From: CAZSAL01 sp964604825
Lineage (GTDB): Bacteria > Elusimicrobiota > Elusimicrobia > 2-01-FULL-59-12
DNA length: 16,638 nucleotides
Direction: 5' to 3'
NCBI GenBank assembly: GCA_964604825.1
Contig: CAZSAL010000056.1
Coordinates: forward strand, 1-16,638
The translations under genes were made by a program, and so were the position numbers. The notes beneath the pieces are model-generated. The model was not told where the DNA came from. It saw only the letters and a list, made by a program, of their open reading frames with translations, and made no database searches. Of the stretch, positions 1 to 6,619 are shown piece after piece; position 1 is the stretch's first letter, and each line of letters begins with the position of its first letter.

Positions 1-246
1 GGAGGCCTGCTTGATACCGTAATCCCGACGCGAAAAAACAGCGGTACAGGATTTGTTTTTCAGCAGTCTACGACAGCCGACTTTTTCCATGAAATTCAAA
101 AAGCCGTTGTTGCCTATGGAAACTCCGCATACTGGCTGAGGCTTCAGAAGCGCGCAATGAGCACAAACTTTTCATGGGAAGCTTCCTCGCAGGCATACCT
201 GGACATCTATCAGCGTGGCCACAGGCACGGACCTGTCCGCCATTGA
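1..246 (+). CDS. glgA: Glycogen synthase (GlgA), C-terminal end only
   Basis: The frame is open from base 1 and ends at TGA 244-246, giving the last 81 residues of a gene that starts outside the window. The fragment opens with GGLLDTV, followed by GTGFVF, and later has NFSWEASSQAYLDIY. These match the C-terminal part of GT5 family ADP-glucose-type glycogen/starch synthases: the GGLxDTV and GTGFxF elements of the nucleotide-sugar domain, then the final W-S-x-x-A-x-x-Y-x-x-x-Y helix. The enzyme extends alpha-1,4-glucan chains in the cytoplasm. The next gene starts 1 bp after the stop, so the two are probably co-transcribed. Donor specificity cannot be judged because the catalytic N-terminal domain is missing. 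Confidence 0.88.
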   Translation, partial: GGLLDTVIPTRKNSGTGFVFQQSTTADFFHEIQKAVVAYGNSAYWLRLQKRAMSTNFSWEASSQAYLDIYQRGHRHGPVRH

Positions 247-247
247 T

Positions 248-1915
248 ATGAAGATCAGGCGCGCGATCTGGCCTGTTACGGTTTTTTCAGTTATCTGCTG
301 CCTCCCGTCGATTTCCCGCCGCTGTCATGAAGAGTCCCGCGATAATCTTGTTACTCTGGCTGTAGACTGGAATGAATTCCGCGACCTTGCAGCCCGGGAA
401 AACAGGACGATCCAGGAAAGGCTGGCGGACCTGCGAGTGCACGGCGCTACGAGCCTTGTTCTTGCCCCTTTGACTATCGGAGATCTTTTTTTGGAGCACA
501 GAATCACTTCCGCGGCGCAGGGTCTTGACGCCTCAGTAATAGAACCGGAGCCATTGCTGGGTTTTCAGATCGCCACGGAACTGGAACGGCGAGGCGTCGC
601 CGATGTCCGCTGGGATGGACGCCGGCTTATCCGCACGCAGGGAACTTTCCTGGCGCTGAAAGATATTGACGTTGGATTCGACCAGGAACTTGCGCGGGAT
701 GCTCGCCAGGCGGGATTTAAAACAGTTTGCCGAATATACCGCGACCCTTGGATGCAGCCGGAAAAGGCGCGTGGTTTTCTTGCTGAAAACGGGCTTTCCG
801 GTGCGGATGGCGTTATTTTTATTTCAGACGAATTGCCGGGGGGCGTGATTTGCCAGCCGGAATGGACGCTATGGCTTTTACGTTCCGGGGCGATGCAGTT
901 CCTTCTTGAGTTCAAGCCTTCCAAAGCCGCTCTGCAGATGGCCCGCGTTCTTCCTGCGTTAACGAAACGGGCGCATACCATCCCGGTAAATGAATTAAAG
1001 GATCTGTCTCCGGAAGATCAGATGGCGCGCTGGACGCGCGCCGTGCAGGAACGCATGTGCCGGCTCCTTCTGGTTCATGCGTCTCCAACGGATTCTGCGC
1101 CTTCTTTTTTAGATAACCTTTCCCAGTTGTCCGGAAAACTTCGGTCGTTAGGATACATTCTGCGATTTCCAGAACGTTCTTCTACACTGAACGCCGGTAG
1201 AACGCCCCCGCGCGCGGACGCAGTTCGTTCCTGGCTGGCATTCCTTCTCGGTCTTGTCGCCCCCCTGATCGGCTTTTTTGTCTGGCATTCAGGAGATGGA
1301 AAAACAAACTCCTTTATCGTTTTTATTCAGATCAGCCTTTTGACTGTAGTATGGGCGCTGGTAGCGTCCGTTGCGGCTGACAATCCTTTGACCAGGCTTG
1401 AAATTGTTCCCTTTCACGGGATTAAACTAATGTTTATTTTTTCCTGGGTGTGCGCGGTTTTTCTTCTCTATCGGATCGATGAAATCCGCGAATTCGCTGA
1501 GGGGTTGGTTCGCCGCTGGGAGATCCTGGCGCTTATTTTCGTGACAGCACTTGTGGCCTACGTAATGATTCGTTCCGGGAACGCCGCAGCGGAGTGGAAG
1601 CCCGCCTGGGAACAGCCCGTACGGAACACCCTGGAACGATGGCTCATAGCGCGGCCGCGCTTCAAAGAGTTTTTGTTCGGGCATCCTCTTTTGATCCTTG
1701 GACTGAGTCGTTTCCGGATTGATCCATCCGGATGGCTGCCGCGGGCTTTGATTATTTTGGGGTTTGTGGGCCAGATTTCGATAATGAACACTTTTTGCCA
1801 TCTGCATTCGCCGCTTGCCATGGAGCTGTGGCGCACGGCTAACGGATTGGTGTTCGGGCTCCTGATTGGCTGGATCGTTGTCAAAATCAGCGATCACCTG
1901 TTCCAGACAAAATGA
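248..1915 (+). CDS. DUF5693 family multi-pass membrane protein
   Basis: A 555-residue protein of unknown biochemical role. I chose ATG 248, 1 bp after the glgA stop, because it gives MKIRRAIWPVTVFSVICCL, a short basic end followed by a hydrophobic segment. A GTG at 215 in the same frame would overlap glgA by 32 bp. The N-terminal half (about residues 35-310) is soluble and probably extracytoplasmic. The C-terminal part has about six hydrophobic segments near residues 328-346, 355-376, 393-408, 424-441, 498-514 and 531-546. Family-type signatures are RPRFKEFLFGHP (about 469-480) and NTFCHLHSPL (514-523). DUF5693 genes are known as neighbours of csaB in Firmicutes, and here csaB overlaps the stop by ATGA. 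A role in wall-polymer modification or its membrane step is inferred from that context only. Confidence 0.8.
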   Translation: MKIRRAIWPVTVFSVICCLPSISRRCHEESRDNLVTLAVDWNEFRDLAARENRTIQERLADLRVHGATSLVLAPLTIGDLFLEHRITSAAQGLDASVIEPEPLLGFQIATELERRGVADVRWDGRRLIRTQGTFLALKDIDVGFDQELARDARQAGFKTVCRIYRDPWMQPEKARGFLAENGLSGADGVIFISDELPGGVICQPEWTLWLLRSGAMQFLLEFKPSKAALQMARVLPALTKRAHTIPVNELKDLSPEDQMARWTRAVQERMCRLLLVHASPTDSAPSFLDNLSQLSGKLRSLGYILRFPERSSTLNAGRTPPRADAVRSWLAFLLGLVAPLIGFFVWHSGDGKTNSFIVFIQISLLTVVWALVASVAADNPLTRLEIVPFHGIKLMFIFSWVCAVFLLYRIDEIREFAEGLVRRWEILALIFVTALVAYVMIRSGNAAAEWKPAWEQPVRNTLERWLIARPRFKEFLFGHPLLILGLSRFRIDPSGWLPRALIILGFVGQISIMNTFCHLHSPLAMELWRTANGLVFGLLIGWIVVKISDHLFQTK

Positions 1916-2919
1916 CCCGCAGCGGGCTGGTCATCGCAGGATATTACGGTTTTGGAAACGCGGGCGATGAGCTTATCTTAAGCGCCCTTGTCCGGGAATA
2001 TAAGGATAAATACCCTCCGCAGAAGATTACTGTACTCTCCTCTAATCCGTCTGAGACCCGCAGGTTCTTTGCCGTCCAGGCGGTAAACCGCTGGAACATG
2101 CTCATGTGGCTGAAGCCTATGCTGCGCGCGGAATTGTTCGTCCTGGGTGGCGGCGGTCTGCTTCAGGAATCCTCCGGGCCTTTGAACCATCTTTACTATC
2201 TTTCCACGATAGCTGTCGCAAAAATCCTTGGATGCCGCACAGAAACGCGCGCTCTTGGGATCGATCCTGCGGGATCTGTATTTAACCGCCTGCTGACCCG
2301 GCTGGTTTTTGGAAAATCAGTCGATTCCATTTCCGTGCGCGACAGGCATTCCGCCGAAGCTCTGCGCGAGGCCGGCGTCATGCAGCCGGTACGCATCGAA
2401 CCGGATCCTGTGCTGTCGCTGAAACAATCGGTTCTGGAAGCCCCATCTTTACAACCTGCCAGGATTGGACTCGCAGTTTCTCCCGGGCATAGCTGCAGGC
2501 TTTCCGCTGCGAATGTGGGGGATATAGTCAGGCGTTTGTCAAAACTGGCGCCCGTTGATCTGTTGGTGTTTTTCCCGAAGGAAGATGCCGCATTCGCCGC
2601 AGAGGTCAGGAGACTTTCCGGAGTCAATCCTGAGATCCGCAACTGGACAATACCTGATGAATGCCTTGACTGGATGCATGACTACGCCCTTGTAGCAGGC
2701 ACGCGCTTTCATGCTCTGGCGTTGGCTGCTGCAGCAGAACGCTCTTTCGTTGGCTGGGGGGGCGAACAGAAGATCCAAGCTCTCTGTGAGCAGTTCGGTC
2801 AGCCCCTCTGGCTGCTAAAGAACCCTTGGAATACGGAGAGCGTGCTGAAGCAGCTTATGAATGCCTGGGAGGACAGGCATAACCTTGCGGAAAAATATCC
2901 GCCTCACATCGGCAATTAA
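1912..2919 (+). CDS. csaB: Polysaccharide pyruvyl transferase CsaB
   Basis: A 335-residue member of the polysaccharide pyruvyl transferase family. CsaB transfers pyruvate from phosphoenolpyruvate as a ketal onto a wall polysaccharide sugar, creating the ligand for SLH domains. Visible motifs are the N-terminal GYYGFGNAGDE (residues 10-20), LGGGGLLQESSG (78-89), SVRDRHSAE (141-149), EPDPVL (163-168) and AGTRFHALALA (262-272), whose R265 and H267 match the conserved Arg-x-His pair of the family. Length is near the usual 330-370. The start ATG 1912 overlaps the stop of the DUF5693 gene (ATGA), which suggests translational coupling. No signal peptide is seen, so the protein is probably cytoplasmic. 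The family assignment is firm. The exact acceptor polymer is inferred from the CsaB-DUF5693 pairing. Confidence 0.88.
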   Translation: MTRSGLVIAGYYGFGNAGDELILSALVREYKDKYPPQKITVLSSNPSETRRFFAVQAVNRWNMLMWLKPMLRAELFVLGGGGLLQESSGPLNHLYYLSTIAVAKILGCRTETRALGIDPAGSVFNRLLTRLVFGKSVDSISVRDRHSAEALREAGVMQPVRIEPDPVLSLKQSVLEAPSLQPARIGLAVSPGHSCRLSAANVGDIVRRLSKLAPVDLLVFFPKEDAAFAAEVRRLSGVNPEIRNWTIPDECLDWMHDYALVAGTRFHALALAAAAERSFVGWGGEQKIQALCEQFGQPLWLLKNPWNTESVLKQLMNAWEDRHNLAEKYPPHIGN

Positions 2920-2981
2920 AGCCTTATATGTTTAACCCGTAAACAGCAAAAGCAAGTTAAAATTGTTAAAGGTGAGGAAGT

Positions 2982-3335
2982 GTGAAAATCAACATGAAAA
3001 CTGCATTTATTACAGGGGCGAACAAGGGTCTCGGTTTTGAAACGGCGCGGCAGCTGGCGCGTAAAGGCTTTCTGGTTTTATTGGGTGTGCGTTCTGGCAA
3101 TGCCGTAAACAACGTTTCGCCGGGATGGGTCCGCACGGACATGAGCGGGCCGCAGGCGCCGCGCTCTCCGGAAGAAGGCGTACGCGGCATCGTCGTATGG
3201 CTTGCCACTGAAGCTCCGCACTCGCTTACCGGCAAATTCCTTCAGGATGGGAACGGAATCCCTTGGGAACAACCTTCGTTCGGTAACATTTTCGATGATT
3301 GGATTCGAACAAAAGACTTATTCAGCGAGAACTAG
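2982..3335 (+). pseudogene. Short-chain dehydrogenase remnant with the centre deleted
   Basis: A 117-codon frame made from the two ends of an SDR. From ATG 2994 it reads MKTAFITGANKGLGFETARQ, the classic TGxxxGxG cofactor-binding start and first Rossmann helix. It then jumps near 3093-3104 (reading RSGNAVNNVSPG) to the SDR C-terminal part, VSPGWVRTDMSGPQAPRS and a tail ending in IPW. A whole SDR has about 230-250 residues. Here roughly 140 central residues, including the catalytic Ser and the Tyr-x-x-x-Lys pair, are absent, yet the frame is kept. The usual stop after IPW is also missing, so 22 unrelated residues follow and run over the ftsX start. A GTG at 2982 with GAGG at 2974-2977 is an alternative start. 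The protein could not be an active dehydrogenase. Whether it is expressed is unknown. Confidence 0.82.
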
Positions 3336-4089
3336 TATACTCTGGGCTAAAGTGGCTGATTTTTCCTACCCTAACAAACTCCATAGATTTTGGACCGTCA
3401 GTGCGCTGGCTTTTTCCCTGGGATTGATCAGTCTGATGGTTCAGGGGGTTTTCGACGCTCTTTCCAGAGCGGAATCGGGCTGTTCTTTGACGGCAGCGGT
3501 TTTTTTGAAGCCCTCCGTTACTGATGGCGAAGCTAAAAATTTCGCGCAGACGCTTCGTGCGCTTGCTCCCGGAATCGGAAAAATAGACTATCATTCGCGG
3601 GACGAGGCTCTCCTTGAAGCGCAGAATGATCCAACACTGGCCGGGGCGCTTGCGCTGATAAAAGGGAATCCGCTCCCTGCGTATTATGTTCTGCAGTGGC
3701 GGGGAATCTCCTTCTTACGTAACGGCACCATAACGCAAATTAGCAGCCAGCCTTCGGTTCAGGAGGTCCGTTGGAATCCGGACAATTTGGCGCTTGCGGG
3801 AAAACTACGCAGCATGCGCGTGGCGTTTTTGCGGATTTCTTTGATCATTGGAATATGTTTTTTCGTATGGATATCAACAAGGGTTCTTTGTATTTTAAAG
3901 CAGAAAACCGGGTATCAGACGGTTCTTCGATCGATGGGTTATGGGCTTCTGGGCGGAGCGACGGCTTTAATTGTCTGGATGGTTATCGCGCATAGACTGC
4001 CTGGAGAGGCCGCGCCATTTATTCCCGGTGTTTTTCATTGGAGCCCCCTTTTCGTTGGCGCGCTTTCCGGCCTGGGTGTTTTCTTATGA
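3295..4089 (+). CDS. ftsX: FtsX-like cell division permease subunit
   Basis: A 264-residue membrane protein starting at ATG 3295. The frame is open further upstream, but that stretch is SDR remnant. FtsX couples the ATPase FtsE to periplasmic murein hydrolase activators at the septum. It shows a cytoplasmic start, TM1 (about 32-54), an extracytoplasmic domain (about 60-170) containing VFLKPSVTDGEA, DYHSRDEAL and NPLPAYYVLQW (the family's yvSkeeAl and NPLP signatures), then TM2 (177-200), TM3 (214-233) and a short TM4 (250-264). Two things are odd. The segment normally found between TM2 and TM3 (E-x-x-V-M-R-L-x-G-A type, facing FtsE) seems to be missing, with TM2 running almost directly into TM3 through LKQKTGYQTVLRSMG. 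The chain also stops inside TM4. No ftsE lies next to it. The stop overlaps the next start (ATGA), pairing it with an EnvC-like partner. Confidence 0.75.
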   Translation: MIGFEQKTYSARTSILWAKVADFSYPNKLHRFWTVSALAFSLGLISLMVQGVFDALSRAESGCSLTAAVFLKPSVTDGEAKNFAQTLRALAPGIGKIDYHSRDEALLEAQNDPTLAGALALIKGNPLPAYYVLQWRGISFLRNGTITQISSQPSVQEVRWNPDNLALAGKLRSMRVAFLRISLIIGICFFVWISTRVLCILKQKTGYQTVLRSMGYGLLGGATALIVWMVIAHRLPGEAAPFIPGVFHWSPLFVGALSGLGVFL

Positions 4090-5273
4090 TGCATTCCGGA
4101 CTTCGGGTAGCCGCAATACTGGTTATTTTTGTGCCGATGGTGTCCCGGGCTGACAGTTACGATGCGCTTTTGCAGCGCTATGAGCGGGAAATCAGTTCGC
4201 AGGAATCGCAGGTGAATTCTTTAAAAGCCAGTCTTGCTGAAAAGCAACGTTCGGCAAAGCATTGGGAAGAACAGGCGACTGCGGCCAGGGAAAGGTGGAA
4301 AGCCGCAGGCGATGCTATGCACCAGACGCAAAAGATACTTGACCGCGTTCGAGAAAAATGGCGTCGAGCCCACGGCATGGCTGAAGCCGCAGATTGGTCG
4401 GCTCACGAACGGACACGTTTTGCTACTGCTGCAAATCATCAGATTTCGCTTCTCGTTGATGAGTTGTATAGAAACCGCGTCGTTCCGGGGACGGATGCCG
4501 TAGGTAGGGGCGTAATTCCGGAAGGCGCAGGTGAAGTTTTGATGGCCAGGACGGTTTCGGCTCTGCTGAACCTGTCCAGGTCGGCTACCGGACAGGCTCA
4601 CGAGGCTCTTGAACAGGAACGCGCCTTGCGCCAGGAAGAATCGCGCTGGCAGGGCGAACAGAAGTCCCGCAGACATGAGCTTGATCAGGCGCAGGCGGAA
4701 CAGGAATCTCACTGGAAGCGTTTTAAGGAAGCGGAACGCAGGCAGCGGCATCTGGAAGAAGAAAAAGTCCAGCTTGAACAGTCGGAAAAAGCGCTTCGCG
4801 TAATGCTTAAGGAGCTGTACGCGCACCGCGATCAGACTGCCGCGGCAAAGCAGCAGTATCTTGCCGAGCGTAAAGGTTTTTCAGCGCTGCGCGGCAAGCT
4901 GCCCTGGCCGGTAGACGGCAAAGTCGTACAGACTTTTGGCAAACAATATTCAAAGGATCTTCAGCAGCTGGTGGTATCAAACGGAATCAAGATTCAGGGA
5001 CAGGCGGTACAGCCTGTCCGCGCCGTTCAGTCCGGCAAGGTGCTGTTTGCCGACGCATTCAGACAATATGGCCGGCTTGTGATCGTTGAGCATCACGGTG
5101 GACTGACGTCAATTTATGGCGGACTGGGGAAAACTGAAGTCAAAGAAGGCCAGCAGTTGATCGCTCTCCAGAAAATCGGCGAGACGGACGCAGGCGGCTC
5201 ATTTTATTTTGAACTTCGCCGCGACGAGGAACCGATCGACCCGGCAGTCTGGTTGACGTTAAAACCCCAGTGA
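4086..5273 (+). CDS. EnvC-like murein hydrolase activator (coiled coil plus degenerate LytM/M23)
   Basis: A 395-residue secreted protein. I chose ATG 4086, which overlaps the ftsX stop as ATGA; the following ATG 4089 is also possible. MMHSGLRVAAILVIFVPMVSRA looks like a signal peptide cut before DS. Two Glu/Lys/Gln-rich coiled coils (about 25-105 and 170-265) lead to a LytM domain (about 272-395). Catalytic M23 enzymes need HxGxD and HxH zinc ligands. Here these read SNGIK (298-302) and SFYFE (372-376), so the zinc site is lost. E. coli EnvC has the same kind of loss (WKGMV and SLYFE) and works by activating amidases, recruited by FtsX. The upstream ftsX supports this role strongly. Expected location is the periplasm at the division site. 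The amidase partner is not in the window. Confidence 0.85.
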   Translation: MMHSGLRVAAILVIFVPMVSRADSYDALLQRYEREISSQESQVNSLKASLAEKQRSAKHWEEQATAARERWKAAGDAMHQTQKILDRVREKWRRAHGMAEAADWSAHERTRFATAANHQISLLVDELYRNRVVPGTDAVGRGVIPEGAGEVLMARTVSALLNLSRSATGQAHEALEQERALRQEESRWQGEQKSRRHELDQAQAEQESHWKRFKEAERRQRHLEEEKVQLEQSEKALRVMLKELYAHRDQTAAAKQQYLAERKGFSALRGKLPWPVDGKVVQTFGKQYSKDLQQLVVSNGIKIQGQAVQPVRAVQSGKVLFADAFRQYGRLVIVEHHGGLTSIYGGLGKTEVKEGQQLIALQKIGETDAGGSFYFELRRDEEPIDPAVWLTLKPQ

Positions 5274-5277
5274 CGTC

Positions 5278-5301
5278 ATTCCCGGGTTTGTAGTCGGGAA
5301 T
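5278..5301. repeat. Short hairpin repeat of the ATTCCCG...CGGGAAT type
   Basis: ATTCCCG (5278-5284) and CGGGAAT (5295-5301) form a 7-bp stem with a 10-base loop, starting 4 bases after the envC stop. The wording GTCATTCCCG...CGGGAATCC resembles intergenic palindromic repeats that I know from many bacterial genomes. No T-run follows, so I do not call it a terminator. Only one copy lies in this window, so copy number in the genome decides whether it is a true repeat family. Confidence 0.5.
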
Positions 5302-5315
5302 CCAGATGTTATATT
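5288..5315 (+). promoter_or_regulatory. Possible extended -10 promoter for ctpA
   Basis: TGTTATATT (5307-5315) matches an extended -10 element (TGn plus TATATT, five of six bases of TATAAT). A weak -35 candidate, TTGTAG (5288-5293), sits 16 bases upstream and overlaps the second arm of the hairpin repeat. Transcription would begin near 5322, just before the 22-bp palindrome. It would separate ctpA-yibQ from the ftsX-envC pair. This rests on motif resemblance only. Confidence 0.33.
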
Positions 5316-5324
5316 AAAGGCTGT

Positions 5325-5346
5325 ATCCGCCAGACGTCTGGCGGAT
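5325..5346. promoter_or_regulatory. 22-bp perfect palindrome in the ctpA leader
   Basis: Each half reads ATCCGCCAGAC, and the two halves are exact reverse complements with no spacer. It lies between the proposed -10 and the strong ribosome binding site AAGGAGG (5357-5363). It could be a repressor operator, a hairpin at the 5' end of the mRNA, or a copy of a dispersed CCGCCAG-type palindrome. The sequence alone does not separate these options. Confidence 0.5.
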
Positions 5347-5372
5347 GACGATTTTTAAGGAGGAATAAGGAA

Positions 5373-6617
5373 ATGAATCGAAGGTGTGTAAAAATCTCAA
5401 TTGCCATAACGGCGGTTTTGTTATTGTTCTGCGACCCGGTGGTGCGCTCCGCCGCCGATACCACTTATGAAGACGTCAAAATGCTGGTGGAAATTATGAA
5501 TTTGATCAAGGATAATTATGTGACAGAAGTTGATTCGCATAAGCTGGTTTATGGCGCGGCGGCAGGAATGGTGCGCGGCCTGGACCCTTTCTCCCAGTTC
5601 CTTGAGCCTGAAGCGCATAAAGAAATGAAAACCGAGACGGAAGGTGAGTTCGGCGGTCTCGGCATTCGCATTGCGATACGGGACAACTTTCTTACCGTCA
5701 TCACTCCTCTTCCTGGCACGCCTGCCTACAAAGCGGGCATTCTGCCGGGCGATAAAATCATCAAAATCGGCGGCGACACCACGCAGGACATTACGATTGA
5801 AGACGCCGTGAAAAAACTGCGCGGCGTTCCAGGGTCCAAAGTGACGATTACGATCGGCCGCGAAGGCGAAAATGAGCTGAAGGATTTCGCCATGACTCGC
5901 GAGGTTATTAAGGTCGAAAGCATCACGGCCAGGATGTACAAGGACGATATCGGCTACGTGCGAATGACGGAATTTACCCAGCAGTCTGCGCAGGATTTCG
6001 AAAAAGCGCTGAAGGGCCTGAAAACCGAGGGCATGAAAAACCTTATAGTCGACCTGCGAAATAATCCCGGCGGGCTGCTGAATGTCGCAGTTGACAGCTG
6101 CCGTCTGTTCATCGGCCAAAACAAGCTTATCGTTTACACGGAAGGACGCCGCCAGCCCCGCCAGGAATACCATGCGGATGAGAAAGCTCCTTTTGAGTCC
6201 CTGCCTATGGTTGTGCTGGTCAACCGAGGATCGGCATCCGGAAGCGAGATTTTCGCCGGATGCATGCAGGATCATCACCGCGGTCTTATCGTGGGAATGG
6301 AAACCTTCGGCAAGGGCAGCGTGCAGTCTGTTATTCCTCTGGGAGACGGCAGCGGCCTGCGCCTGACTACCGCTAAATACTATACCCCTGTGGGACGCAC
6401 CTTCCACCGTGATGAGAAGACCGGGAAGGGCGGCATTATTCCTGATATCATCATCGATGTCCCGCGCGAAGTGGAAGTCAAACTGCAGCAGCAGGAGGAA
6501 CAGCTTGTGGGCATAAAGCCCAAGGAAGCCAAACAGGAAAAGATCCAGGATGAAACCCTGGAACGGGCGGCTGATCTGCTGAAGGCACGGGAAATCCTGT
6601 CGCAGATGAAAGGCTGA
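5373..6617 (+). CDS. ctpA: CtpA-type C-terminal processing protease (S41)
   Basis: A 414-residue secreted serine protease that cleaves periplasmic proteins, usually near the C-terminus. The start ATG 5373 is set by AAGGAGG 9 bases upstream. The first 27 residues form a signal peptide or anchor (VKISIAITAVLLLFC). An N-terminal helical part with GLDPFSQFLEPE (69-80) precedes a PDZ domain (about 92-180, with GGLGIRI and GILPGDKIIKI). The S41 core follows: VDLRNNPGGLL (226-236), NRGSASGSEIFAG (284-296) and TFGKGSVQ (311-318). By the fixed 25-residue spacing seen in E. coli Prc and B. subtilis CtpB, the Ser-Lys dyad is S289 and K314. Both are present, so the enzyme should be active. It sits between envC-like and yibQ-like genes, as I recall for P. 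aeruginosa ctpA. Control of murein hydrolases or their activators is a reasonable inference. Confidence 0.93.
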   Translation: MNRRCVKISIAITAVLLLFCDPVVRSAADTTYEDVKMLVEIMNLIKDNYVTEVDSHKLVYGAAAGMVRGLDPFSQFLEPEAHKEMKTETEGEFGGLGIRIAIRDNFLTVITPLPGTPAYKAGILPGDKIIKIGGDTTQDITIEDAVKKLRGVPGSKVTITIGREGENELKDFAMTREVIKVESITARMYKDDIGYVRMTEFTQQSAQDFEKALKGLKTEGMKNLIVDLRNNPGGLLNVAVDSCRLFIGQNKLIVYTEGRRQPRQEYHADEKAPFESLPMVVLVNRGSASGSEIFAGCMQDHHRGLIVGMETFGKGSVQSVIPLGDGSGLRLTTAKYYTPVGRTFHRDEKTGKGGIIPDIIIDVPREVEVKLQQQEEQLVGIKPKEAKQEKIQDETLERAADLLKAREILSQMKG

Positions 6618-6619
6618 AA

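Noticed and set aside
215..247. GTG 215 as the start of the DUF5693 gene
   Set aside because: It would overlap the glgA coding end by 32 bp and add a non-signal-like leader. ATG 248 lies just after the glgA stop and gives a basic plus hydrophobic start.
3202..3294. TTG 3202 as the ftsX start
   Set aside because: The stretch is out-of-frame SDR remnant sequence. FtsX-like content begins shortly before TM1, and ATG 3295 is the first sensible start.
3336..3341. TATACT as a -10 element for ftsX
   Set aside because: No -35 element at a usable distance. It would also place the start of transcription inside the ftsX coding region, leaving only a leaderless GTG at 3352.
4038..4085. TTG 4038 as the start of the EnvC-like gene
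   Set aside because: It would put 16 residues before an obvious signal peptide and overlap the ftsX end. ATG 4086 has the ATGA coupling.
5271..5278. TGACGTCA palindrome as a regulatory site
   Set aside because: It includes the envC stop codon, and the same octamer occurs inside the envC coding region at 5104-5111, so it is probably chance.
5421..6407. Long minus-strand frame (328 codons) opposite ctpA
   Set aside because: The plus strand carries a complete S41 protease with all its motifs. The antisense product matches no family I know.
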